A DNA stretch of 64,000 bases, taken from the NCBI GenBank assembly GCA_010093605.1, contig MU004185.1:579334-643333 (forward strand), given 5' to 3'. The translations under genes were made by a program, and so were the position numbers. The notes beneath the pieces are model-generated. The model was given only the letters and a program-made list of their open reading frames with translations. It had not been told where the DNA came from and did not search any database. Positions 55,142 to 64,000 of the stretch are shown piece after piece (within the stretch, counting starts at the first letter, position 1; the number at the start of each line of letters is the position of its first letter). This DNA is from Lophium mytilinum (lineage: Eukaryota; Ascomycota; Dothideomycetes; Mytilinidiales; Mytilinidiaceae).

Positions 55142-57945
55142 TGTATGGAGTCGCGCCTGGGGTAGCACGGGCAGAATGACGCGTAGCGTTGGCTCCGGGT
55201 CGCGAAAACAGTGGTGAGAGCGTGCTGTGGCACGGGAGCAGGTTGCAAATGATGGTGTTGACGATGGCGTCGATGGTAGCGGATGTTGTTGATGGATTCG
55301 GGAAGGTGGTGTGGGAGAGTGAGTTTGGTGGAGGAAGCTGTTCAAATCTGAGAACCGAAGTTGGTGTTGGGGCCGCCACGTGCCAAGGCCAGCCCAAACC
55401 GCCTGCAGATCGGTCAACACGTGCTCAATAATGGTCGCGGAAGTTTCGCGAAAGTCGCAGGAGACTCACAGACCGTATCTAAGCCGTCTCCCAGGATTGC
55501 AATTGCTTTCAGAGTGCGGGGTGTGCGAAGGCCGGCCGTTTCGTGTTGTTGTGATGGATTCGGCTAGCGCGCAGCTTTGACCGCTCCTGAAAGTTGCCTC
55601 TCATTGTTTGGCTCCAAGGTTTGCGACGGCCGAAGGCGGAAGCCGACACCCGACCGCTCACAGGTGAATGATCTTGCAAGCGACAGCCCGGAGATTGTAT
55701 AGTAACGATTCATACCCCGTATTTCGAACTGGTTGTATATACGGCGGCTGTTTGAAAACAAAGTCGTAGTCCAGCACAGTTTGAGGTGGCCCGGACAGCC
55801 ATCGAGTCGGCCAGACCTATCGCTTTACGAATTTTAGTGACATGATGGAGAATCTCAAGCAGTGCTAGGCGAGTATAGACAAGCTTTGAGAGAGTGTACA
55901 GCAAGTACCTGAGAAACTCGCATGTATCCCTGGACTTCCGCTTCACACCCAGGAAGGCTAACTGGTGAGCGCATGCCGGCAAGCAGTGCGTATTCGACGT
56001 GTTTGTCGGCCTGCACCTGACAACACTCCGGAGCAGCTTGGGCACGATGTGTAATAGAAAGATCCCGTCCAATATCACCAGAAGAGGTAGGTGGCGATTG
56101 CATGGCACGTACTGATCTTGCGCCGGCGGAGTGATCTACACCTCCAGCCTTCGGAAATGGAGACTGTCTCTGCGGGTAGCGCAAAAGCGTTCATGGGACG
56201 AAGAAGACCGTAACGAGCATTATATTGATAGTCGCGTTGTCAAAGCGGGGGGGAATCGCGCTATGGGACAAGTATTTCACGTTGTCGCGCCCAGTGTTCG
56301 GAAATTTGCGAAACTGCGTGCAAGAGCGGATGCCAGTGCCTGACCTGAGTGATGATGGTTAGCTTTGTCTATAGTCTTTCTAAATATAAGAAGGTCAAAC
56401 TTGGCTCACCCTTTTGGTTGCCGCAATAGGCATTCAAAAGCGCTGGATCCAAACTCGATCGTATGCGCATAAGAGGCGGGCCTTATCTGTTCGTGGACGT
56501 GTTCAGCTTTCTAAGCAGAATAGAGATGGATTCAGGTGGTATCGCAACGTGCAACGCTTTTTGGATGAATTGGATGTCAATCGAAATGTTTATGGAGACA
56601 CTGTTGTTTGTTGCAATGGAAACTCTGAACTTGTATCAAAGGAGAAAATTGATATCGCTCTAAATGATGGCGGCAACATCAACAATGGCAACAACCTGGA
56701 AAAGTTGGCAGATACTTCTGATGTTGTTTTTACTGTTTGAGAGACAAACAGAATATGAGAGGAAGACTTGAAGGTAAACATTATTTAGAGATTGAAGAAA
56801 TACGCTCGAAAGCGAGTATACCTAGATACAAGAGAAAGAACCAGCCGCTCTGGTAACCCGCCCAGAGCAGATAGACAGATCATGTTCCCAGATTCTGAAG
56901 AAGCGAAAGCAGCCGTTAGGAACAGAATTATGCAATTACATGCGCCTTACTTTTCATTCACGAAGCGCGTTTATCAGCTTATGCACTACAACTGTTAGCA
57001 GCATCTGAACAGCAAATCTATTTGTTTAGGGACTCGGACAGCATGAAGAATGCCATAGGTCGACGGCCCAGTCCTGCAGTTCGAGACCAAAGCTGCGGTA
57101 TCCATCATGCAAGTCTCGAGATCCGTTGATTCTCCACTCGCCCACCGCCATTTCCATATACTTGATTCTCACAAGACCCAGCTTTATCCAAATGATCGAG
57201 TCCATAGTATCCCTCAGGCGCAGTTGGTGTTCGCAACTATACAGCCAAGTATCTTCCCAGACTCGACTTTGTGACGACGTCGCGACAGCCCCCCTGCCTA
57301 AAGACGTACCCAGTGGATGTATCGCATATCTTCGAGCAGGTTTCGGAGGACTGGGCGGCGCCGTAGGTAGGGGCTTTAGAAGTCTGCGAGGATTTGTGGA
57401 TCTTGCATAGGAGGGTTGGCTCTCGCCTGCGTCATTGCCATGAGCAGCAAGACGATTTGGTGGTAAAATCTCGCGATCAACAGTCTGAAGAGGTGTCTCG
57501 ATAGCCAGTGTAGCGGTTTGTAGCGGCCGGAGGTGGATAGAGATGGTACTTTGCTGCGTGGGGCATCTTTGGAGAGGTGAAGCGTTGGCCGCCGTACGTC
57601 AAGAAGCCGAAGTCACGTGTAATCTAACTACTCAGGAACTTGAAAGATAAATTTCATCATAGGATGTTTTCACGTTTAGCTGAGCGGTGCCTCATTGCGC
57701 GGTGGCAGATTATGGGCGTTTGTAGATCAGTGTCACTTTCTGGCCGAAATGAATAGAAACCCTTGACAGGGTCCAGCCAATTTGGGCAGCTTGTGCCTTT
57801 ATTCCCCCTGAAAAGCGCTGAGACATCTCAAGCATCAGAGTTTGGTCAGATCAAGCTCACAGTAGGCTCTCACCACCTCAGTTCTGATGTGGTACGATAT
57901 TCAATTAAGTATTGATCCGAAGATGGACGATATCCTATAAACTAC
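55142..57945. other. Intergenic 2.8 kb between PWWP and PRP16 genes
   Basis: No gene is called. A short frame on the minus strand near 55.7-56.1 kb has a plausible intron but no family match. The AT-richer stretch at 56.38-57.0 kb has only short frames. The right end is the PRP16 3' flank. Confidence 0.4.
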
Positions 57946-60894
57946 TCAGAAACCACGACCCATCCTCGGAGTCATTGGCCGCTTCACAGTGCCCTGCGTG
58001 GTGATTCTTCGTACCGCAGATGTCACCGGCCTCTTAACAGCTGGCCCCATCTCCTCCTTCGCCAGCCGCTGCGCTTCTCGTTCCTTGTCTTCAGCAAATT
58101 GGGCTTCCAACTCGGCCTTGCGGTTGAATTCCATCTCCGTGACCTTCTTATCACGAGCCGAGTAGCCCTTCTCTTTGACCGAGTAAAAGACAGCACCCAA
58201 GTCTGCTAACCAATGAGGATCAACAGATGTAACGCAGGACATGTACTCCTTGGAGGTCAAAATGAGCTCGTGATATATCACGTAGTCGGGTAGGTAGCCG
58301 AGTCCATATAGGGCGCTAGTAGGATGTAGCTGGATCGTTACACTCGTGCGTAAGTTGATGTATTCACCGATGCCCTTCACCTTTGCGGCCTGGTGGTAGT
58401 AGCCGGAGCAGATGCATTTTCTAATGACATCCCAGTCTGTTCCGCAGCTTGTGAACTGCATCTTATGCATCTTCATGATATCCTGGAGTTGGTCCCGAAT
58501 CTCTTTCGCTCGGCGGAGAGCCTTCGGATGAAGGAAGTGCTTAATGCACCAGCCGTCGGAATAGCCATTTATCTTCCATTGGGTGTAGACATGAAGGAGG
58601 GTTAGATGATCAGATTCTGGAACGAAAAACTTTTCCCGCGCTGCGTCAGACTCCTCTTGTCGTTCTTTGGGGCGATAGAAGACGCTTGGTACCGATAGCA
58701 TTGATACTATGGTAAGCATTTCCTCGCTACATCCGTAATCCTCCGATGTGATGATGAGTTTGGCCAATGATGGATCCATGGGAAAGGCGGTCATGGTCTT
58801 TCCTAAAGGCGTAAGTTCGCCTATATTATCGAGAGCACCGAGAGCCCATAAATCAAACAGCGAAGTTGTGATGGTATCTTGCGGTGGGGGATCCATAAAG
58901 TCGAAGTCGAGTAGGTCCTTCACACCGAGTGACTTGAGAAGAAGGACAGTATTGGCGAGATTAGTCCTTTGAATCTCGGGTATCGTTTGAATATAAAATT
59001 CGTCTCGGAACGCCCTTTCCGTATATAGATGGAAACATTTCCCGGGTCCAGTTCTACCAGCTCGTCCAGCTCTTTGGGAAGCATTTGCCTGTGATATCGG
59101 GGTGATCTGTAGAGTGTCCATTCCCATGCGAGGATTATAGACTTTGAGCTTCGAAAACCCTGCATCCACAACGTACATGATGCCATCAACCGTCAAACTC
59201 GTCTCGGCGATATTGGTGGCTACGATGACTTTTCGTACGCCGGGAGCCGCACGTTCGAAAATCTTCGCCTGCAGGTCTGCCGGCATTTGACTGTATATGG
59301 GAAGGATACTGAGTTTCGGGGGGTCGTTCAAGAGCTTCAACCGCTCCGCGACCAGCTCACAGGTAATCTCGATATCTTCCTGACCAGTCATGAAAACAAG
59401 AATGTCTCCAGCGCCTTGTGATACGTGAATCGCAAGTACTTGCTTGACTGCGCTATCAACGTAGTCTTCGCATGGGGAACGTGAGAATTGTATGTCGACA
59501 GGAAAGGTCCGTCCTGGTATGAAGAACTCGGGTGCTCCTCCATAAAATCTTGAAAATCGTTCAGCGTTCATAGTCGCCGATGTGACGATGAGCTTAAGAT
59601 CTCTTCGACGAGCAAGGACTTTCTTGATCAGTCCCATAAGCACGTCGGTGTTCAAAGCCCTCTCGTGAGCTTCGTCCATGATGATGCACGAGTATTTGTC
59701 TAAATCGGCTTCCACCAGCGATTCTCGAAGAAGCACACCATCTGTCATGTATTTGATGGCAGTCTCCTTGCTGGTGCAGTCCTCAAATCGAATAGCGTAC
59801 CCCACGAGACCGCCCAGTCTAACTTCCATCTCTTCACTGACACGCTTAGCAACACTCATCGCAGCAACACGGCGGGGTTGTGTGCACCCTATCATCCCAA
59901 GTTTAGAATAACCATCTTCGTAGAGAAACTGAGTGAGTTGAGTTGTTTTCCCGGACCCTGTCTGGCCCACTACAATGATGACTTGATTGTCACGGATGAC
60001 TCGAAGGAGTTCTTCTCGAACCGCGAAGGCTGGAAGATATTCGCGTTGTTCTCGAAGAGTTTTGCTTCTGCTGAAGTTACTCTGGCCTTCGTTCTGCTTC
60101 AAATGAGACGCGAATTTGCTCCCCCCATTCTTCTCATCTTCCCCTGGTATCGGCGCGGCGCTATCGCCCTCGTCTTCTTTGATGCCCATGACATTTCCCA
60201 AAGCAGTACCGGCCACATTGGTAGCTTCTTGAGCTTGCTTCTGCCGTTCCTTTTGCTGTCTCTTTTCCTTGACGACTTTGCTGCCCTTCCGGCTGAAAAC
60301 TGCCATATCACTCTGCGGGTCTCTCACCGCAGAGATTGGGTCTAGCTGCTTCGTGAAGACCTTCCGTCCATCCAAAAAGGGTGGTTTGAGATCGTGTACT
60401 AAGAGATGAACACGAGTAGCCTCTTCATCGTCGTCGAAGTCGGCGTCAAAGTCTCGGCGTTGAGCAACTCCAGACGTGAGCATGCGATTTGTCTCCCACG
60501 CATCCACATCCTTCTGTTTCTGTACCGACCGGGCGGTCATCCGGTGATTCTTTTTCTTGTCGGCCATGGCGGCTTCCCGCTGTTGCTCCAGCCATGTGTT
60601 GTCAGCCGCTCCGAAAGGGTTATGGGTATCGTCCCCGAAGGTATGCCCGTTCTCTTCTCCTCCATACCAATCCCGATCCAGAGCCGCCGTATCCTCTTCA
60701 TCTATCATGGGCTCGCTGCCTTCAAAGGTCTTTTGGTGAGGCGTGGAAGCGCTGCTGGAAATCCTTGGAGTATGCGCGCGTGAGGATGCGGCAGAGTCTC
60801 GATGTCTGTCAGTCTTCGAGGTCCATGGTCGCGGGCGTACTGAGAAGTGGTCGGAGTCGAGCCTTCGCCTCTTGGGGCTATCCTCGCGACCCAT
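57946..60894 (-). CDS. PRP16: DEAH-box splicing helicase PRP16
   Basis: Single exon, 982 aa. The N-terminal ~290 residues are charged and disordered, with the family motif [14 protein letters not shown]. Helicase motifs follow in order: [11 protein letters not shown] (310-319), Ia [14 protein letters not shown] (407-410), III SAT (439-441), IV-V region ([23 protein letters not shown]) and [16 protein letters not shown]. Then come the winged-helix, HA2 ratchet and OB-fold, and a Lys/Arg-rich tail. The Gln in GQTGSGKT and the N-terminal motif favour Prp16/DHX38 over Prp2, Prp22 or Prp43. The ATPase remodels the spliceosome after the first transesterification and supports branch-site proofreading. 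It is nuclear. It is divergent from PWP1 with 192 bp between start codons. Confidence 0.94.
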   Translation of the reverse strand: MGREDSPKRRRLDSDHFSVRPRPWTSKTDRHRDSAASSRAHTPRISSSASTPHQKTFEGSEPMIDEEDTAALDRDWYGGEENGHTFGDDTHNPFGAADNTWLEQQREAAMADKKKNHRMTARSVQKQKDVDAWETNRMLTSGVAQRRDFDADFDDDEEATRVHLLVHDLKPPFLDGRKVFTKQLDPISAVRDPQSDMAVFSRKGSKVVKEKRQQKERQKQAQEATNVAGTALGNVMGIKEDEGDSAAPIPGEDEKNGGSKFASHLKQNEGQSNFSRSKTLREQREYLPAFAVREELLRVIRDNQVIIVVGQTGSGKTTQLTQFLYEDGYSKLGMIGCTQPRRVAAMSVAKRVSEEMEVRLGGLVGYAIRFEDCTSKETAIKYMTDGVLLRESLVEADLDKYSCIIMDEAHERALNTDVLMGLIKKVLARRRDLKLIVTSATMNAERFSRFYGGAPEFFIPGRTFPVDIQFSRSPCEDYVDSAVKQVLAIHVSQGAGDILVFMTGQEDIEITCELVAERLKLLNDPPKLSILPIYSQMPADLQAKIFERAAPGVRKVIVATNIAETSLTVDGIMYVVDAGFSKLKVYNPRMGMDTLQITPISQANASQRAGRAGRTGPGKCFHLYTERAFRDEFYIQTIPEIQRTNLANTVLLLKSLGVKDLLDFDFMDPPPQDTITTSLFDLWALGALDNIGELTPLGKTMTAFPMDPSLAKLIITSEDYGCSEEMLTIVSMLSVPSVFYRPKERQEESDAAREKFFVPESDHLTLLHVYTQWKINGYSDGWCIKHFLHPKALRRAKEIRDQLQDIMKMHKMQFTSCGTDWDVIRKCICSGYYHQAAKVKGIGEYINLRTSVTIQLHPTSALYGLGYLPDYVIYHELILTSKEYMSCVTSVDPHWLADLGAVFYSVKEKGYSARDKKVTEMEFNRKAELEAQFAEDKEREAQRLAKEEMGPAVKRPVTSAVRRITTQGTVKRPMTPRMGRGF

Positions 60895-61086
60895 GATGGT
60901 TCCAGTGGGTACAGATGTTTAGAAAAGTCCAATGTTGTGGTGTCTATGCGGCGGTGAAGTTGCCTCGATCGTTGCCAAGCAAATGGATGGAATAAATAGT
61001 GGGGCAAGAAGCGCGCCTCAAATTATTTTTTGGCGGGATAATTCATCATCGCAGCACACCCCTCCACAGTGGAGACACCTTTCAAC
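60895..61086. promoter_or_regulatory. 192-bp bidirectional promoter, PRP16 / PWP1
   Basis: Start codons are head to head 192 bp apart. An AT-rich segment (AATAAATAGTGGGG and AATTATTTTTTGG) lies on the PWP1 side. Both genes act in nuclear RNA/ribosome metabolism, so shared control is plausible but not shown. Confidence 0.6.
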
Positions 61087-62835
61087 ATGTCTATGATAAC
61101 AGCTACTACCTGGGTGCCCCGTGGATTCGCGGCGCCCTTTCCGAATAAATTTGTGTTCGACGAGGAAGAATACGAGCGGATAGCAAAGCTCGCCGAATTA
61201 CAGATAGAAGACGCAAGAGAGGACCTTGAAGAAGCCCAAAAAGCTGAGAACGAGGGCACGGAGAAAGGTGACACAAGTTCTAAGCCCCCAAAGTCTACAG
61301 GTTCAACAAAAGAATCCAAGTCGCACGAGTATGTTCCTCTCACGGTATCTATTTTGGCCTTTCTAATTTTATCGTTGCAGGGTGGAAGATGACGACCTCA
61401 AAGAGTACGACCTCGAGCACTACGACGACGATGATGATAAGAATCAAGAAGGCGGCATGGACACAATGGCTATGTTTGGCAATGCTGGAAATCTGAAATC
61501 CTTGGTGTATCACGAATCAAACGACGAGGATCCGTACATCACGATGCCAGGCCAGGATGATGACGAAGATGACGACCGAGAAGACTTGCAAATCCTTGCG
61601 ACAGACAATCTTGTTCTAGCCGCGAGGATAGAAGACGAGGTGGCTCATTTGGAGGTCTACGTGTATGAGGACGAGGCAGATAATTTATACGTTCACCACG
61701 ACATAATGCTCCCAGCAATCCCGCTAGCTGTAGAGTGGGTAAATCTACCAGTCGGTAAGCCCGATGGCAGTAAAGATGGGCAGGGAAATACCGTTGCTAT
61801 CGGCACCATGGACCCAGACATCGAACTGTGGGATCTTGACACAGTCGATTGCATGTACCCCAATGCGGTTCTTGGACAGGGCGCTCAAGACGGGAACAAG
61901 GCTGACAACCCGAAAAAGAAGCGGAAGAAGAAGTCGAAGAAGGTCAATGATGACTACCACGTAGACGCCGTGCTATCACTAGCTGCGAACCGACACCATC
62001 GCAATCTGCTAGCTTCGGCCTCAGCAGATAAGACGGTGAAGCTATGGGATCTTAACACTGCGAAATGCGCAAAGTCATACTCATATCATACTGACAAGGT
62101 CTGCTCGTTAGCATGGCATCCGAAAGAATCTACGGTTCTATTGAGTGGCAGTTACGACAGGACGGTAGTAGCAGCGGATATGCGAGCTCCAGACGCAAAA
62201 GCACCACGATGGGGGGTCGAAAGCGATGTTGAGACCGTTAGGTGGGATCCTCATGATCCGAACTTCTTCTATGTATGAAAGCTACTTGCTCATTTGATCT
62301 AATCATGCTGACATGCATATAGGTTTCCACTGAAAACGGTGTTATACATTACCACGACGCCAGACTAGCTCCAACACAGCCATCTAAAAGCAAGCCAATC
62401 TGGACATTGCAGGCACACGACGAATCGATATCATCATTTGATATCAACCCGATCATACCGGGTTTCTTAGCTACTGGATCCACGGACAAAACAGTCAAGC
62501 TGTGGAACATTCAAGCCAGTGGACCTTCTATGGTGGTTTCACGCAACTTGGACGTTGGCAAAGTCTTCTCAACAACTTTTGGACCCGATAAGGAGGTAGG
62601 TTTCAGGCTTGCTGTGGCTGGAAGCAAAGGCTCGGTGCAAATTTGGGATACTTCGACCAACGCGGCTGTCCGGGCTGCATTCGCAACCAAGATTGCTCCG
62701 GCAAACGGAGAAGTAAAGGAGCGACTGGTTGGACTTCAGGAAGAGGAGACTGATTCGGATTCGGAAGAGGGCGAAGACGAAGAGGCTAGTGGAGAGGAAG
62801 CAGGAGCAGAGGGATGGGAATCAATGGAAGAATGA
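61087..62835 (+). CDS. PWP1: Periodic tryptophan protein 1, WD40
   Basis: Exons 61087-61328, 61381-62272 and 62323-62835 give 548 aa. Introns are 52 and 50 bp, GT-AG. The N-terminus MSMITATTWVPRGFAAPFP is the conserved Pwp1 start. An acidic region follows (EHYDDDDDKNQ, QDDDEDDDRED). WD40 repeats include IGTMDPDIELWDLD, LLASASADKTVKLWDLN, LSGSYDRTVVAADMR, FLATGSTDKTVKLWNIQ and VAGSKGSVQIWDTS. A Lys-rich loop (KKKRKKKSKK) sits between the first two. The C-terminus is strongly acidic. Pwp1 acts in ribosome biogenesis (25S/60S assembly), and mammalian PWP1 also in rDNA chromatin. It is nucleolar in studied species. Confidence 0.95.
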
Positions 62836-64000
62836 GTACTTCGAGACTTGCAAGCTCGTTGTCAAAGAGCAGGCGCTGCCTTTCAGTCGACCTCGTCTCA
62901 CTTCTTTGTATCAGTTAGGCTACAATACCCTCGCCGTTGCGAATAGCGACCAAAAGTAAATCAGAAACTCCAGCCGCGTGCTGCGTCTCATGGACAACTT
63001 GGACCCAGACTGTCTGCCTTGCTCCGCCGGTGAATGATGGTGTTGGATATTGATGAATCGTAACCTATCACCAGCTCCGCCACTGGTGCCGCCGAGGCTG
63101 GTGCACTTGTACACATACCAAGATAGCAGCTTTTTAGCATGAGTTATAACTAATCATCTTCTACAGAGGCGAAGTCAAGAGGCGCTTAGGTTGCAAAGCG
63201 CATGCAGATGGCATGGGCTGGTAGGTCAGACGGCAGCCGGCAGTTCTCAAGATAGGCTTTGACGCTGTTCGATTTCCAGGGCTACTTCGACGCATGTTCG
63301 GTAGCACGGCGGCTAAAAGTAGGGACTGCTGCAGAGCGTTTCGAAACAGCCCTCGTACCGAGAAACTGTGATGGAATCTCGCCCAGCACCCAGCATGCCG
63401 TGAGAGTCAGATCAGCCAATCCACGAGTGGTAAGAAACACATTGGAGCCAAATAAGTCTGAGGTGCTGGTGACGCAGCGTGGAAAGACGGACGGAGGGCC
63501 GTCCATGGATGCAGTCTTCCAGGTCCATACTGCTGTGCATGGAGTGCGAATGATAGCTGTCCGGTGGTCTTCAGCCATGGTTCCCATCGCCCACGCCGCC
63601 TCTCTCCCATTCCACCCCAACACTGGGCGCTCCACGTGCTTGAGGGCGGACCTGAGGCTTTGCAGCATGGCGCGTCGACTGGTGACGGTGGCCGTGAACA
63701 GGCTGTTTCGCTCAAGTCGAAACAGCGCAGTGTTTGCTGCACCACCGGCAGGGGACAGGACAGGGCCCCCGGGCCGTCTGTAACGTGCTGGCGTGCCCTG
63801 GTACGCTCGGCACTGCCGCCGTGGGGCGGTGATTGGGTGTGCTCACGGCGTAGGAGGCGAACTAAAGGGCGCTTTGAGCTGGACGTGGCCCGCTTTGTGC
63901 TCTTGTCCTCCACTCTAGGCGACGCAGCGGGTCACTAGCTCGACTGGGTTTTGCCATCCCCTTCTTCCTCTTCAAGAACCATACCCTCCTCCTCCCACGG
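62836..64000. other. Right-edge intergenic region, 1.2 kb
   Basis: 3' flank of PWP1 and sequence up to the window edge. Overlapping frames on both strands at 63.26-63.94 kb are GC-driven and show no domain features. A gene entering from the right cannot be excluded. Nothing is called. Confidence 0.45.

Noticed and set aside
55710-56184. Possible small two-exon gene on the minus strand (start MQSPPTSSGDIG)
   Set aside because: A 55-bp intron can be drawn to extend the frame, but neither version resembles a known family. Composition is not clearly coding.
56414-56998. Two plus-strand frames in AT-rich DNA between PWWP and PRP16 genes
   Set aside because: Short, no motifs, no splice signals that link them into a family-like protein.
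63259-63938. Overlapping frames on both strands near the right edge (up to 174 codons)
   Set aside because: They overlap each other in several frames, which is typical of GC-rich non-coding DNA, and carry no recognisable features.

Overview
This is nuclear DNA of a filamentous ascomycete (Pezizomycotina), probably a dothideomycete, though the class is a weak inference. The evidence is short GT-AG introns (mostly 47-90 bp) with CTAAC/CTGAC-like branch sites and compact genes between 0.2-4 kb spacers. Fungus-specific families are also present: L-amino-acid oxidase, proteinase-K-type subtilase, a PigL_N/STAND N-terminal-like protein and fungal C2H2 families. I modelled 19 protein genes by joining exons so that the frame and family motifs continue across each junction. 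I saw no tRNA, rRNA, CRISPR array, retroelement or virus-like element.

Layout. 1-1973(-): PPR-type mitochondrial protein cut by the window edge. 2925-5100(+): secreted L-amino-acid oxidase. 5694-7651(+): RING protein with four PPGW motifs. 8597-9830(+): zinc-independent MDR oxidoreductase. 9890-10190: degenerate ~100-bp tandem repeat. 10226-11581(-): PigL_N/STAND N-terminal-like protein. 11.6-15.9 kb: gene-poor, with a 265-bp MITE-like element. 15862-17496(-): C2H2 factor. 19561-20676(-) and 20940-21774(+): EMC3 and signal peptidase subunit SPC2, divergent. 22074-22217: perfect 16 x 9-bp minisatellite. 23134-24339(-): uncharacterised fungal protein. 27187-36875(+): three C2H2 genes in a row. 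37306-39549(-): Pro/Arg/Ser-rich protein with a Cys cluster. 40345-42849(-): STT3. 43737-45137(-): subtilase. 47490-52090(-): VPS10 sortilin. 53069-55141(-): PWWP plus LEDGF-like domain protein. 57946-60894(-) and 61087-62835(+): PRP16 helicase and PWP1 WD40 protein, divergent.

How they work together. Most genes are housekeeping. EMC3, SPC2, STT3 and VPS10 serve ER insertion, signal-peptide cleavage, N-glycosylation and Golgi-to-vacuole sorting. The oxidase and subtilase are likely clients of that pathway. PRP16 (splicing), PWP1 (ribosome biogenesis/chromatin) and the PWWP reader act in the nucleus. I see no biosynthetic or defence cluster. The less ordinary items are the MITE-like element, the G-rich minisatellite, the PPGW array, the C2H2 family group, a 33-nt intron and a GC-AG intron.
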